DNA of 64,000 nt from Atopsyche davidsoni (taxonomy: Eukaryota; Arthropoda; Insecta; Trichoptera; Hydrobiosidae): contig JAILWY010000019.1 in assembly GCA_022113835.1 (NCBI GenBank), positions 6,596,001 through 6,660,000 on the forward strand, read 5' to 3'. Below are positions 1-9,586 of this stretch, piece after piece; the first letter of the stretch is position 1, and every line of letters starts with the position of its first letter. A program made the position numbers and the translations under genes. The notes beneath the pieces were generated by a model, which was not told where the DNA came from, did no database searches, and was given only the letters and a program-made list of their open reading frames with translations.

Positions 1-317
1 CCTTTCCACGAGGAATGAAGATGGTAAAGCTATCAAAAACCTTCTTGTGATAGTCCATAATGCAGTATAAATCGCAGGTATGTCTCTCTGAAGCCTAAAT
101 TGCTGATATCTCTTTCTAAACTGCACCGAATTCTATTCCGAACAGCTCTTCTTGTAGTATGACTTCCGATTCTTCAATGTCACCGTATGGATTGATAATC
201 CACTGTGTTATTTTGGTGATGACCTGCTCAAATGGGATCCACTCGCGTGGACCCCCAATTTAATTTTTCGCTGTCATCGACCCCTGGGGGGTCGATATTG
301 ACCACTCTGGGAACCTA
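1..317 (-). mobile_element. hAT transposon remnant, terminus plus transposase C-terminal fragment
   Basis: Read on the minus strand, the segment starts at 317 with GGTTCCCAGAGTGGTCAATA, a hAT-type terminus shared with the complete element at 3000-4189. It continues into a broken coding stretch that reads like the C-terminal dimerisation region of hAT (ZBED/FAM200-like) transposases: a WIINPYGDIEE segment, then EELFGI, then IALPSSFLVE at the window edge, with two stop codons. The C-terminal coding lies within about 90 bp of the terminus, so the 5' part of the gene is missing and this is an internally deleted copy. The other end lies before position 1. Confidence 0.6.
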
Positions 318-584
318 TGTATCAAATAAATTATTTTCACGTTCGGATAACTGGATCGATCGATCGATTCGAATCGATCGCGCCCAGCACTACTCGCAGA
401 GCTGCTCGGGGGGAGGAGTTCCGCGGCCCGGACTCAAGATTCGGGTGACGTCACTCCTCCATTATGGCATCATATCATTTGCATACGTGAAACTGAAATC
501 GTCCGAATGCGATGAACCCGCATTGGCTAAAAAAAACTCATTAGCATAGTTCATTAACTCCAGTATATTATCTATAATATATAT
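318..584. other. Non-coding, unassigned
   Basis: Short stretch with a palindromic tract of ATCGAT repeats (353-380) and a CG-rich patch (400-450). A 105-codon open frame runs through it but shows no recognisable motif and overlaps the hAT terminus, so I do not call a gene. Confidence 0.4.
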
Positions 585-800
585 TTATGCGGTTTACGAC
601 AAGCGGCTAGACTCCCGGACACCGGGTTTTGAACGTGCGCTGTTTGATTTGAATAATATGATATTTTGTGAGGATCGTGCTTTGAATTGTAAGAAGCACG
701 ATAAAGCAGTGTTCACATCGCGCGGAACAGCTATGCATATTTGCGGTTTGCGACAAAAAGATGGACTCCCGGACATGTGCTGTTCAATTCGAATAATCTG
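585..800. repeat. Tandem repeat, about 154-bp unit (first part)
   Basis: Two units start at about 589 and 743, each with GCGGTTT(A/G)CGACAA, ACTCCCGGACA and a TGAATAAT segment. Between them lies GAGGATCGTGC. The array is split by the piggyBac MITE and mariner and resumes at 2719. Confidence 0.65.
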
Positions 801-1436
801 TTAACTCTTTGCACTCGAGGGGTGCGTCTCGGTCACCACTTTGTTTGGTGCGGAAATTCGATGTGCGTTGTGGTGATATCTTGTTTATGTTTATGTAATA
901 TTGTTCTTTAAAGTTCGTTCCTAAGCACTGCCTATATAATTTTACAAAGATGATGTTATTTCACTTATAAACTACGTAAGAATTTCTTAAGACCTAATCA
1001 ACCCACATATATTTTGCTTGTACTTCTTACCGTAATCATTCATTTGATGGTCCTTATTTGTTTAAACTGAGGAATAGACTTTTTGTCTCCCCCACAATAT
1101 TAATTAGCTTTTCATTCACTTATCACACCATTATCTTGTTTGCTTTATAATATCTAATACTATTAAGATAATATGTATAATAAACCCGGAAAAAGACATC
1201 AAACTATTGTGATACTTGTCATGCATGCGTCTCGGCAATTGTTACATGAAATATCATACAAAGACTTATGTTTACGAAATTATCTTCGTAAAGATGTAAA
1301 TATACATTAAATATTAAAATTTTATGTGTTAATTTGTGTGTGTGATCATTTTAAGTTAGAGGTAAGACATTCACCAAAAGCGCTACGAAACGCTTCGAGT
1401 TGCTGATTAGAAACGGCCTCGAGTGCAAAGGGTTAA
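801..1436. mobile_element. piggyBac-type MITE, complete, TTAA-flanked
   Basis: Both ends are TTAA (801-804 and 1433-1436). The inverted termini are TTAACTCTTTGCACTCGAGG at the left and, on the opposite strand, TTAACCCTTTGCACTCGAGG at the right. The 636-bp interior has no open reading frame. TTAA target duplication with a C-rich terminus is typical of the piggyBac superfamily. A half copy of the same family lies at 4516-4820. Confidence 0.75.
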
Positions 1437-1443
1437 TATGATA

Positions 1444-2716
1444 CCAGGTGTACTTGTAATTAATTTCCGGTTTTTTTGTAAATAAAACACAATATTGCAA
1501 GAGAAGTGTTAAAGATATTTTATTCAAAATATTTTCTATCGTTTTCTATATATTTTTCCCACTTTTCCGGTAATTTGTGGATACCACGCCAATAGAATTG
1601 ACTGTCTTTGGTGGTGAACCACTCGGTGAGCCAATTTCGAAAATTTTCATAAGAATCGAAGCGCTGCTCAGAAAGTGCGTGGCCCAGCGAAGCAAAGAGG
1701 TAGTAGTCCGACGGAGCCAGGTCTGGTGAGTAAGCCGCATGATCAAGCATTTCCCACTGGAGTTGTTCCAGCGTGTCGCGAACGTGTTTCGACTTATGCG
1801 ATGGTGCATTGTCATGGAGCAAAATCACCTGCTTCTGTCTTTCTTTATATTCTGGTCGGTTTTCCGCAATTGCTCGGCTCAAATCTTTGATTTGTTGTTC
1901 GTAGCGAACGGCGTTCGCAGTTTCACCAGGTTTCAGCAGTTCAAAGTAGATAACACCGGTGTGGTCCCACCACACACACAGCATGGCCTTCCGACTGAAA
2001 CGATTTGGCCGTGCCGTCGATGTCGATGCTTCACCTGGACTCACCCACGATTTTTTGCGGTTAGGGTTCTCTAAAAAAATCCATTTTTCATCGCCAGTAA
2101 CAATACGATGCAGAAAAGACTTTCTTTTGTATCGTTGAAGCAGCATTTCACATGTCACTTTTCGATTTTCCATTTGTCTCTCGGTCAGTTCATGCGACAC
2201 CCCCTTTCCGCACTTCTGAATTTTCCCCATGGCTCGCAGACGTTTGGAGATTGCTTGCTGTTGAACTCCCAGCGCTTCTGCAAGCTGTCGTTGCGTTTGC
2301 GTATCGTCTTCATCCAATACGCTTGCAATTCGAAGTCATCAAACGATTTTCGCTTTCCGGAGCATGCGACGTCGTTCAGGTCGAAATCTCCATTTCTGAA
2401 CTGTCGAAACCACGTTTCACATGTTCGAAGTGTTAAAGCATGATTGCCATAAACTTCCACAAGCGCACGGTGGCTCTCGGACACTTTTTTCCATGAAAAG
2501 CAATGCATGGCGCATATGTTCAAAATTCGGTACGAATGCAGACATCTTTGACACGCAATAAAAACTTTCTAAAAGAATTTTTTAGGAAAACGTCAACGCC
2601 GTTTAGACACTCGATAACTACTTAACAAAATGACATATAAGTGCTACCAACAGCAAAGCAAAATACAGAACACCATCTATCGAAAAAAACCGGAAATTAA
2701 TTAGGAGTACACCTGG
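1444..2716 (-). mobile_element. mariner transposon, complete, TA-flanked
   Basis: A 1,273-bp element flanked by TA (1442-1443, 2717-2718) with about 33-bp inverted termini. The left end begins CCAGGTGTACTTGTAATTAA and the right end, on the opposite strand, CCAGGTGTACTCCTAATTAA. Both continue into TTTCCGGTTTTTTT. Length, TA duplication and the encoded DD34D transposase define a Tc1/mariner superfamily mariner. It carries one transposase gene on the minus strand with two frameshifts, so this copy is not autonomous. Confidence 0.93.
1520..2545 (-). pseudogene. mariner transposase (DD34D), two frameshifts
   Basis: Nuclear cut-and-paste transposase of about 340 codons. The most likely original start is the ATG at 2545-2543 (MSAFVPNFEHMRHALLF). 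The frame changes near 2490 into the helix-turn-helix region (KVSESHRALVEVYG, RTCETWFRQFRNGDFDLND) and again near 2315 into the second helix-turn-helix and linker (DEDDTQTQRQLAEALGV, then HELTERQ). From there the frame is open to the stop at 1520. The catalytic triad is visible: VTGDEKW, LLHDNAPSH and YSPDLAPSDY, with 34 residues between the second and third Asp. Apart from the two shifts it aligns end to end with mariner transposases, suggesting fairly recent decay. Confidence 0.92.
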
Positions 2717-2718
2717 TA

Positions 2719-2850
2719 TATTGTAAGGATCGATCGTGCGTTGAATATCTATGTTTATTTGTGAACACCGGGTTTCGGGCATGAGTTGTTTAATTAAAAT
2801 TACCTGTTAATATGATATTCTACGAGGATCGTACCTTGAATTGTTGTCCA
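2719..2850. repeat. Tandem repeat, about 154-bp unit (resumed after nested insertions)
   Basis: Continues the array broken at 800: GAACACCGGGTTTCGGGCAT, then TTAATATGATATT, GAGGATCGT and TTGAATTG in the same order as the units at 589-800. It contains an undisturbed TTAATATGATATT site, which acts as the empty-site comparator for the two insertions. Confidence 0.6.
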
Positions 2851-2999
2851 TCTCACGGTGCATTACTGTAAAATGTATCGAATATATCTAAGGCAGTGAA
2901 AGCTCGAATATGAATGAAAGTATCATAACGCCTTTCTATAGAGCTCGTTTCATTTGCATTTAGCCAGATTGAACCTTCACAAAGTAGCACCGCTTAACC

Positions 3000-4189
3000 C
3001 AGAGGTTCCCAAAGTGGTCAATATCGACCCCCAGGGGTCGATTTCGCCCTGCAAGGGGTCGATGACAGCGAAAAATAATATTGGGCGTACATGAACTGTA
3101 AATGGGGGTCTACGAGAGTGGACATCACCAAAATTTAGACATTTCGTAAATGTCATAATGCACTGAACACAGATTGTACAAATCGAAGCGTAGAAGTTCG
3201 TGCCAAATGCTCGAGAAACGAGACTTTCGGCATTGTAAAACTATATCGACGTACCTCTTTGGAGCTTATGACATATGAAGACGAACCATTACGATCGTGT
3301 TGCCTTTTTTTTTAAAATCATTTACAGGGGCTAATAAACTCGGATGGGCAGCGAGCCAATTGGTTGTACGGGCGTAATAAAACAAATTTGTTTGACAAAT
3401 GTTCCGAGAAAATAAGGACACCTGTACGGCTTAGAAACGTGGGAGACAGTTTTGAATCGAGAGCAATTCAAGCCCATAAACTCACCCACTGTACAGTAAA
3501 CCCTATGAAAGTGAGTTGTTCTGTTATGTGCACTCTCGGAACGCCACTAGCTTGACATGTGACTCCGCGGATGCACAATACTTGATGGACCCTCGTTCAC
3601 GTTTAAATAATAACAGCTTTCAATACTTTAATTATAAAGTTTATCACACAGACAGACAGCGTCTCGTCGGTGGTCAGGCAAGTTATCATATGAGCTCTGA
3701 TACATTGGTATATGTGGATATATTATAACAAAGGATCGTAGTCCTGCATCTGAACAAACACATGGACACACAACAATGGACGCAGTCCATTAAGAGTATA
3801 ATTATACATAAGCAAATAAATGCACAAAAATGTTAGTGAAGACCAATATGGTTGCGTTTACTTAATAAGATATGTAATAACGAAGGTACAATAGTGGACA
3901 TTCGTCCGTTGGAACTGTAATTTACACAAAGATAAATATTGAGAGTTAATTGATATTGAGAGGCGGAGCAAAGTCCATTCCCTTGTTCAATGTTTATTTG
4001 TAAGAAACAAGGACTACAACATATATTTGGGTGATTAGGTTGTCACATAACAGTTCTATATAAGATGCCAAAAATATATTTGAAGTTGATGAATTTGTAA
4101 AAATTCAATATTAGCAAGGCAGGGGGGCGACGAAAAACAGGAACACTCGACAGGGGGGTCGACGGGACAAAATAGTTTGGGAGACTGTG
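3000..4189. mobile_element. hAT non-autonomous element, complete with 8-bp target duplication
   Basis: The left end CAGAGGTTCCCAAAGTGG pairs with the right end, which on the opposite strand begins CACAGTCTCCCAAACTATTT. Flanking 8-mers are GCTTAACC (2992-2999) and GCTCAACC (4190-4197), differing at one base, as expected for a hAT insertion. Subterminal GACCCCC/GGGGTCGA motifs occur at both ends. No transposase frame is present in the 1.19-kb interior. Same family as the remnant at 1-317. Confidence 0.8.
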
Positions 4190-4515
4190 GCTCAACCCAA
4201 AAAGCGTTTCCTTTGTGAGTGTCCCGCTCGCGTGATATCTTCGGGCTCTTCTCACGCCGCCGAGCTCTCGCCGGCGTGAGTCACCGCCCGTCCCGGCCCG
4301 CGTGAACACGCCGACGTATCTCGAGAGCGAGTACCTCGCGTTGCGTCACCCCCGCCTTACCGCAGACGTTAGTCACAGCGTCGCCGAGGTAGTCGCGTGT
4401 GAAAACAACGACAGTTTATTCGAGCGCCATATCGCCCGGTCGAGCTGTTTGCCCGCGGTGATGAGCACTTGTCGATGTGAGAAAGCAGATAAAAAAAAAA
4501 AAAATTGACAATGAC
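4190..4515. other. GC-rich non-coding stretch
   Basis: CpG-rich relative to its surroundings (4200-4480). A short minus-strand frame through 4043-4309 is arginine-rich but spans the hAT end, so it is not a gene. Nothing else recognisable. Confidence 0.4.
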
Positions 4516-4820
4516 TTAACCCTTTGCACTCGAGACCGTTTCCGCGCGGACGTATCAGCAATTCGAAGCGTTTTTGGTGAATTTCTTACCTCTAACTTAA
4601 AATGATCACACACACAAATTAACACATAAAATTTTAATATTTAATGTATATTTACATCTTTACGAAAATAATTTCGTAAACTATAAACATATGCTTTTCG
4701 GGACAAGTATCACAATAGTATGTCGTTTGATGTCATTTGCCGGGTTTTCTATACATATTACTAACAATTAACAAATAAGGACCTTCAAATGAACGATTAC
4801 GATAAGAAGTACAAGCAATT
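4516..4820. mobile_element. piggyBac-type MITE, truncated copy
   Basis: Starts TTAACCCTTTGCACTCGAGA and follows the right half of the element at 801-1436 in inverted orientation for about 300 bp (shared AAAATGATCACACACACAAA and GATAAGAAGTACAAGCAA). It breaks off at a poly-T tract at 4820 and has no second end. Confidence 0.7.
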
Positions 4821-5862
4821 TTTTTTTTTTTGTTATATAGTATAAATATATTATAGTACTCCAAAAGAGTATAAGGTAAAAGGGAATGTCACATTGCTCT
4901 CTGATTCAATGCTTAAAACAGACCTTTTTTAATGTTATAAACTCTTAAATTCAATCAAAATAAGCCTGGTATATATGTGTATTCATATAACGCGGTATGA
5001 ATTTCTTGGATACGCATCAATTAATTGAGTTTTAATAAAGTAATAAGTTATATTCTTGTTAAATTACGAGCTATCTCCAAGTTCACAGGCAAGAACGTCT
5101 CTTATAGAAAAAAACCTTTATGCATACTTGCACTGTTAATATATCCAGTGTGTGATATATTTTATTTGATTATCAATATGCTGTCAATACATACAAAGAC
5201 TGTCCAGCCCTCAAAAATAATATTTTGATATAAAGTACTTGGTGATTTGTTAGTGCGATTAGTTTCACCAGCATGCTAGGTTTGATTTTCAATTACAATT
5301 CAAATGATTCTGTGTTTTTGGAAGGTATATATATTTTAATATGAATTTGGATGTGTAGCAGCGTTATGTAAAAAAATATACCTTTAAAAAATCATTAAGT
5401 TACGAAACAGACAGGAAGCGGATTTCTATCTGTAATATTACGTTAGCCTACCTGCAGAGTCGGATCCCTTCTTGTAGTGATGCCAATACAATTACTCAGA
5501 AGTCACCCGAATAAAGGCCGTCGACTTTCACTGCTTTCATTTTCAACGAAAATTCTCTTTGTTGGCAAGAAAATGTATCGAACATCTGTCATAATCGACG
5601 ATTCAAAACTTTCGAAGAAAGGACAGCGAAAAACGACGATCACTTGCCGGATTAAGACCCCTGGCCTCGACTCTGTGAGTCAAGTATGACTATCAAGAAC
5701 TTCGCTCTCAGTGAAAATACCTAGCGATAATCACTGACTACGAAGTCAGTTAAGTTAAAACGCAAATTAAACTGACGCGTATCGTTGAAATCGATGAAAA
5801 AATCCTGAAGAATTCATACTCATAATATAGAACTTGTATGCACAGTAATATCAGATTTATTA
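4821..5862. other. AT-rich non-coding DNA
   Basis: No coding frame with recognisable motifs, no RNA gene and no clear element ends seen. Confidence 0.5.
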
Positions 5863-6270
5863 TTAACACACTTTAAGCGGGTAACCAAATTGACTATACT
5901 GATAGCGCGTAAAATTTCACGTTTGATTTGCATGTAGTCAAATTAATCGTTTCCTATAAAAAGTTGAACCACTTCATACACACTTTGCGGATTATTTGGC
6001 ATCACAAAAATTGTTAAATAATTGGAGGATTATCATTCTCTGACCACTCCACTTCTTCATTGTCACTTTGTTCAGAATCACTGGACAGTTTTGGTAGAAG
6101 CAACGTTGACGAATCCTAAACCTGCTAACCTAAAAGCTGTAAACCTAAAGAGTAAAATGACCTTATGCCGCTTTTAGAGTCAACACATTCAAAAACGTAA
6201 TACGCGCCTCGCGTTCAAACAGCAGTCCGCGAAACGGGTACTAGTACCCGCCCTGCCTTTAGTGTGTTAA
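5863..6270. mobile_element. piggyBac deletion derivative with coding remnant
   Basis: TTAA at both ends (5863-5866, 6267-6270). The termini are TTAACACACTTTAAGCGGGT and, on the other strand, TTAACACACTAAAGGCAGGG. On the minus strand near 6020-6110 a short acidic coding remnant is legible (SSDSEQSDNEEVEWSENDN), resembling the acidic N-terminal region of piggyBac transposases. About 408 bp in total, so most of the gene is deleted. A GGGTACTAGTACCC palindrome lies inside the right end. Confidence 0.65.
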
Positions 6271-8245
6271 TACATTTAAAATTTCAACTTTTGTATGTAT
6301 TATATAATATATACAATCAGAAATAATTTTCTTATTAATAGTTTTTTTTTTAGATCGGTTTCGATTAATGGAAATCCAAAGTCGATCCACTTAAGTTCCC
6401 GGGTGCGGATTCTGCACGAGTCACGTCTCTGCCCGCCTGTCGAGCCCGGGCGGGACTTTTTTTTTTACGTTTTATATTTTAGAATTGTTATTCAATATTA
6501 TCCAAGTTGTAGGCCAGTCATACTTCAAGCTGTGATTTGGTTTTTTTTGTGCCTAAAATCTAAAGCCCCATGCACACGCTGCGACATAACTGCAAACCGA
6601 ACAAAAAATCACCACTAGCCATTTTTATGGTTTTTTTTTATTTAACTGTTGAGGTTTTTAAAGTGTACATTTTGAAAATATGTAGAAAGGTGATAATAAA
6701 ATTGTAGCTGACCTTAATGGGCTTGAATCCGGCTCGTCGGAGGGTTTCCTCATATAGACCACAAGGCGGTCTAAGTGCCGCATGAATTATTCAAATATCT
6801 CCCGAAACGTCGTTAATTCCATGTTATCTATTTTGTAAAACAGCTTGCTTTTATGTGGCGTTCCCAAAAAGACGAGTGCACAGTCCTCCTAGAAGATAGT
6901 CTTTTGCCTCTAGCACTGAAAAAAAAATTAAAAGCGTAGTAAGAATATTCCTACACGTGCCGGAAATTATGTTACTGTACCATATTACCTGCCCTGGCTC
7001 GTACACCTTCCAATTAACTCAGTATACTCTGTTTGCGTATAAGACACTGGATCAAATATAATCTAGTTTGCTGCTAATGTAAGATTACTCACTGGTTCTT
7101 GAACCGTATTTATGGATTCTCCTGATGTTTGGGGAAACGCCTGAAAATGGCCCCAGTACCGAGACCGAAACTTCCAAAGTACATTCGTGCATTTCAACGG
7201 TTTGGGTAATTAATGTTCAACGGACTATCCGGGTTTTAAGTTGCGGGTGGCCATTTCACATTCGGCAGTGGTTACACTGGATATCCACGCCGTCCCTGCA
7301 TTCTCACAGCTTAAATATGTAAACCGGCTGGTGGAACCAACTTATCAATCAATAACAAACAAAGGGCGCAATTAACACCATGAATGGTAACACTTCACAA
7401 AGACTGGCAGATTTACTTCCAGTTACTGGTCATTGTCATATTCAATCAAGTCGCTCACCAGTGGCGTGCAGTCTGGATATGCAACAATACGCAATTATAG
7501 TACATCAAAAAGTAAACTCAATATACATAGCTGAAGAATGTCGACAACAAAAGTAAATAGGCAAACGGCGAAAGTGGTCGCCAATTAAATTTTACACTTT
7601 TGTTGAGTTTACACAATAATTTTTTTTTTACTTTAAACTACATCAACAATAGTATTACTCGTAAATAGGCAGTATATATATATATGAGGAATTTTTTTTA
7701 GACCACCCTTTGCTAATAAATACCGTACTCCACTGTGTTTTACCAGTGTCGTGATTGTTTTTATTGCAACCGAACGCTAATGTTATTTCTTAACAGACTC
7801 ATTTACGACAGCCGCGATTTTTTTTCGTTTTTTTTTTTTAACGTTTAACAATTAACTTGTATGAAGAAAAAAAAAACTGGCGTGAAGTCTATCATTATTT
7901 AATATTTAAAAAACACATCAAAGAGAACTTTTTAAGTACATTTGTATTTGCAACAATGATATTTTAAAATAATATTTCACAGTATACTACACTGAATTTT
8001 TTGAAAAAACAATATACTGTTTGTGTGATATTAAGCTGTCGATAAATCGAGCTTAATCAATTGTGATTTAGGTTATGTGGAAAATACTCAAGCAATCCAT
8101 TAGTGAATTTAATATTTTTTTAATATAAAATAAGTATTTTATTTGTTGACTCTGCTTGGAAATGCCAACCTTTTATGTTGATAAAACTTGTTACGCCAGT
8201 AAACAAAAAATGGAAAAATCATTCAATATTTACTGACATTATTTA
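6271..8245. other. AT-rich non-coding DNA with repeat fragments
   Basis: No gene recognised. A CACACGCTGCGA segment at about 6571 recurs at about 14993. Several homopolymer runs (6640, 7620, 7820). Confidence 0.45.
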
Positions 8246-8812
8246 ACCTTAAGGGTCTTGCTACCTAACCATCCCCCGTCTGCCACAAAAAAGGACCGTT
8301 TTAATTAATTTAATTGTCACTTTATTTTTCTATGTCGAAAGTTGATTTTTTTAAAGAGTATTGAAAAAACTATAAATTATACATTTCTAATTTTTATTAT
8401 TTAATTAACGTCCATTTTCAGGGTAAAATAATATCCTGAAGGTGTCGAAAAATTGGACAAAATGACGACTTTTCAAAACCAAAGTTTGTTAAAGATTTAT
8501 TTTTTTTTAATTTTTAAAATAATAAATCGCTCATGGTTTATATTCAATCTTTTAATTCCAATGGAAAAAAAACACTTTTAAATGTTTAGAACTCTTGGTA
8601 CAGGGACATGACGAATCTCCAAATTCCTACACTTCAATCGGAAACACACATTTTTATCATATCAATAGTAAATTTACAAGAAATGAAAAAATATTCTGTT
8701 CGGAAAAAGGGATGTATCTAACTTTTTGCATTTAAATTTTTTTGATTGGTGCAGTCGATTTTTCGCAAAACGGATCAGAAAATGATTTAAAAAAATTCGA
8801 GTATGGGACTTT
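8246..8812. repeat. Dispersed repeat family R1, copy A
   Basis: About 560 bp that recur in inverted orientation at 15023-15560 and partly at 63475-63800. Landmarks are GGTGCAGTCGATTTTTCGC, CATGACGAATCTCCAAATTC, GACGACTTTTCAAAACCAAAG and CTACCTAACC. No open frame. It ends near a GAGTATGGGACTT motif with no clear terminal inverted repeat, so its class is not settled. Confidence 0.8.
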
Positions 8813-9098
8813 GATTATAAACTGAAGTATTGTGAGGATTGTGTCCCCGGCACGCCCTCGCCCAGTTACCTGACATGATGGTGATTCATGCTGCATAACT
8901 AATCGACGAGTGTGGCAATCACAATAATAAATACTAATAGAGCTGGTGGCGTGAGTCCGCGGGTTTTAACTCTCCGTGTTTCTAGTGATAAACCCTTCAT
9001 TGTGCAAAAAAATAAGCAATCAAACAACACCGCTGTAGAGACGCACCATCCATAGCACTGTTACTAAATTTAGTACCTGACCATCAGAAGCACAGCTC

Positions 9099-9586
9099 TT
9101 AACCTGTTAACCGGGGAATCACGCTCGGAGGACGTAATTTCATTTCAGTATTATGCTTTAAATAAACGAAAAGACTATGAATTATGTATTATATCGTTTA
9201 TTCATATATAAAGCAAACTTCTTCACCATCTTCATTCTTTGTTTCGCTCAATTCCGTGTCGTAGTCAAAATTACTGTCAGATGACTCCGATGCTGTCCTT
9301 TTTCTACCTGCTTTTTATACCATTGATTTTGTCATCGCCGATATCTCATAAAAATGTATTCTAAAATAAAAAGGTTGGAGATATACAAAAACATCAGTAA
9401 ATAATATATAATACGAAAATTGGTAGGTAAGTGTAAGACCGTACCTGTCACTGCTCAAATTCATGTCGAGACATGTATGAATGACTAAATACTTTTTTTG
9501 TTCAAGGACGTATTCATACGTCCTACCCGTCACCGATATTGTTTACGTTGGACGTATATATACGTCCTGTCCTGCTTACAGGTTAA
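9099..9586. mobile_element. piggyBac-like deletion derivative with coding remnant
   Basis: The left end is TTAACCTGTTAACCGGGG and the right end, on the opposite strand, is TTAACCTGTAAGCAGG. The outer TTAA sites are at 9099-9102 and 9583-9586. Near the right end GACGTAT(T/A)(C/T)ATACGTCC palindromes occur (about 9507 and 9550), one of which recurs at 15568. On the minus strand about 9200-9310 reads KRTASESSDSNFDYDTELSE, an acidic stretch of the type found at piggyBac transposase N-termini. The rest of the gene is missing. Confidence 0.55.
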
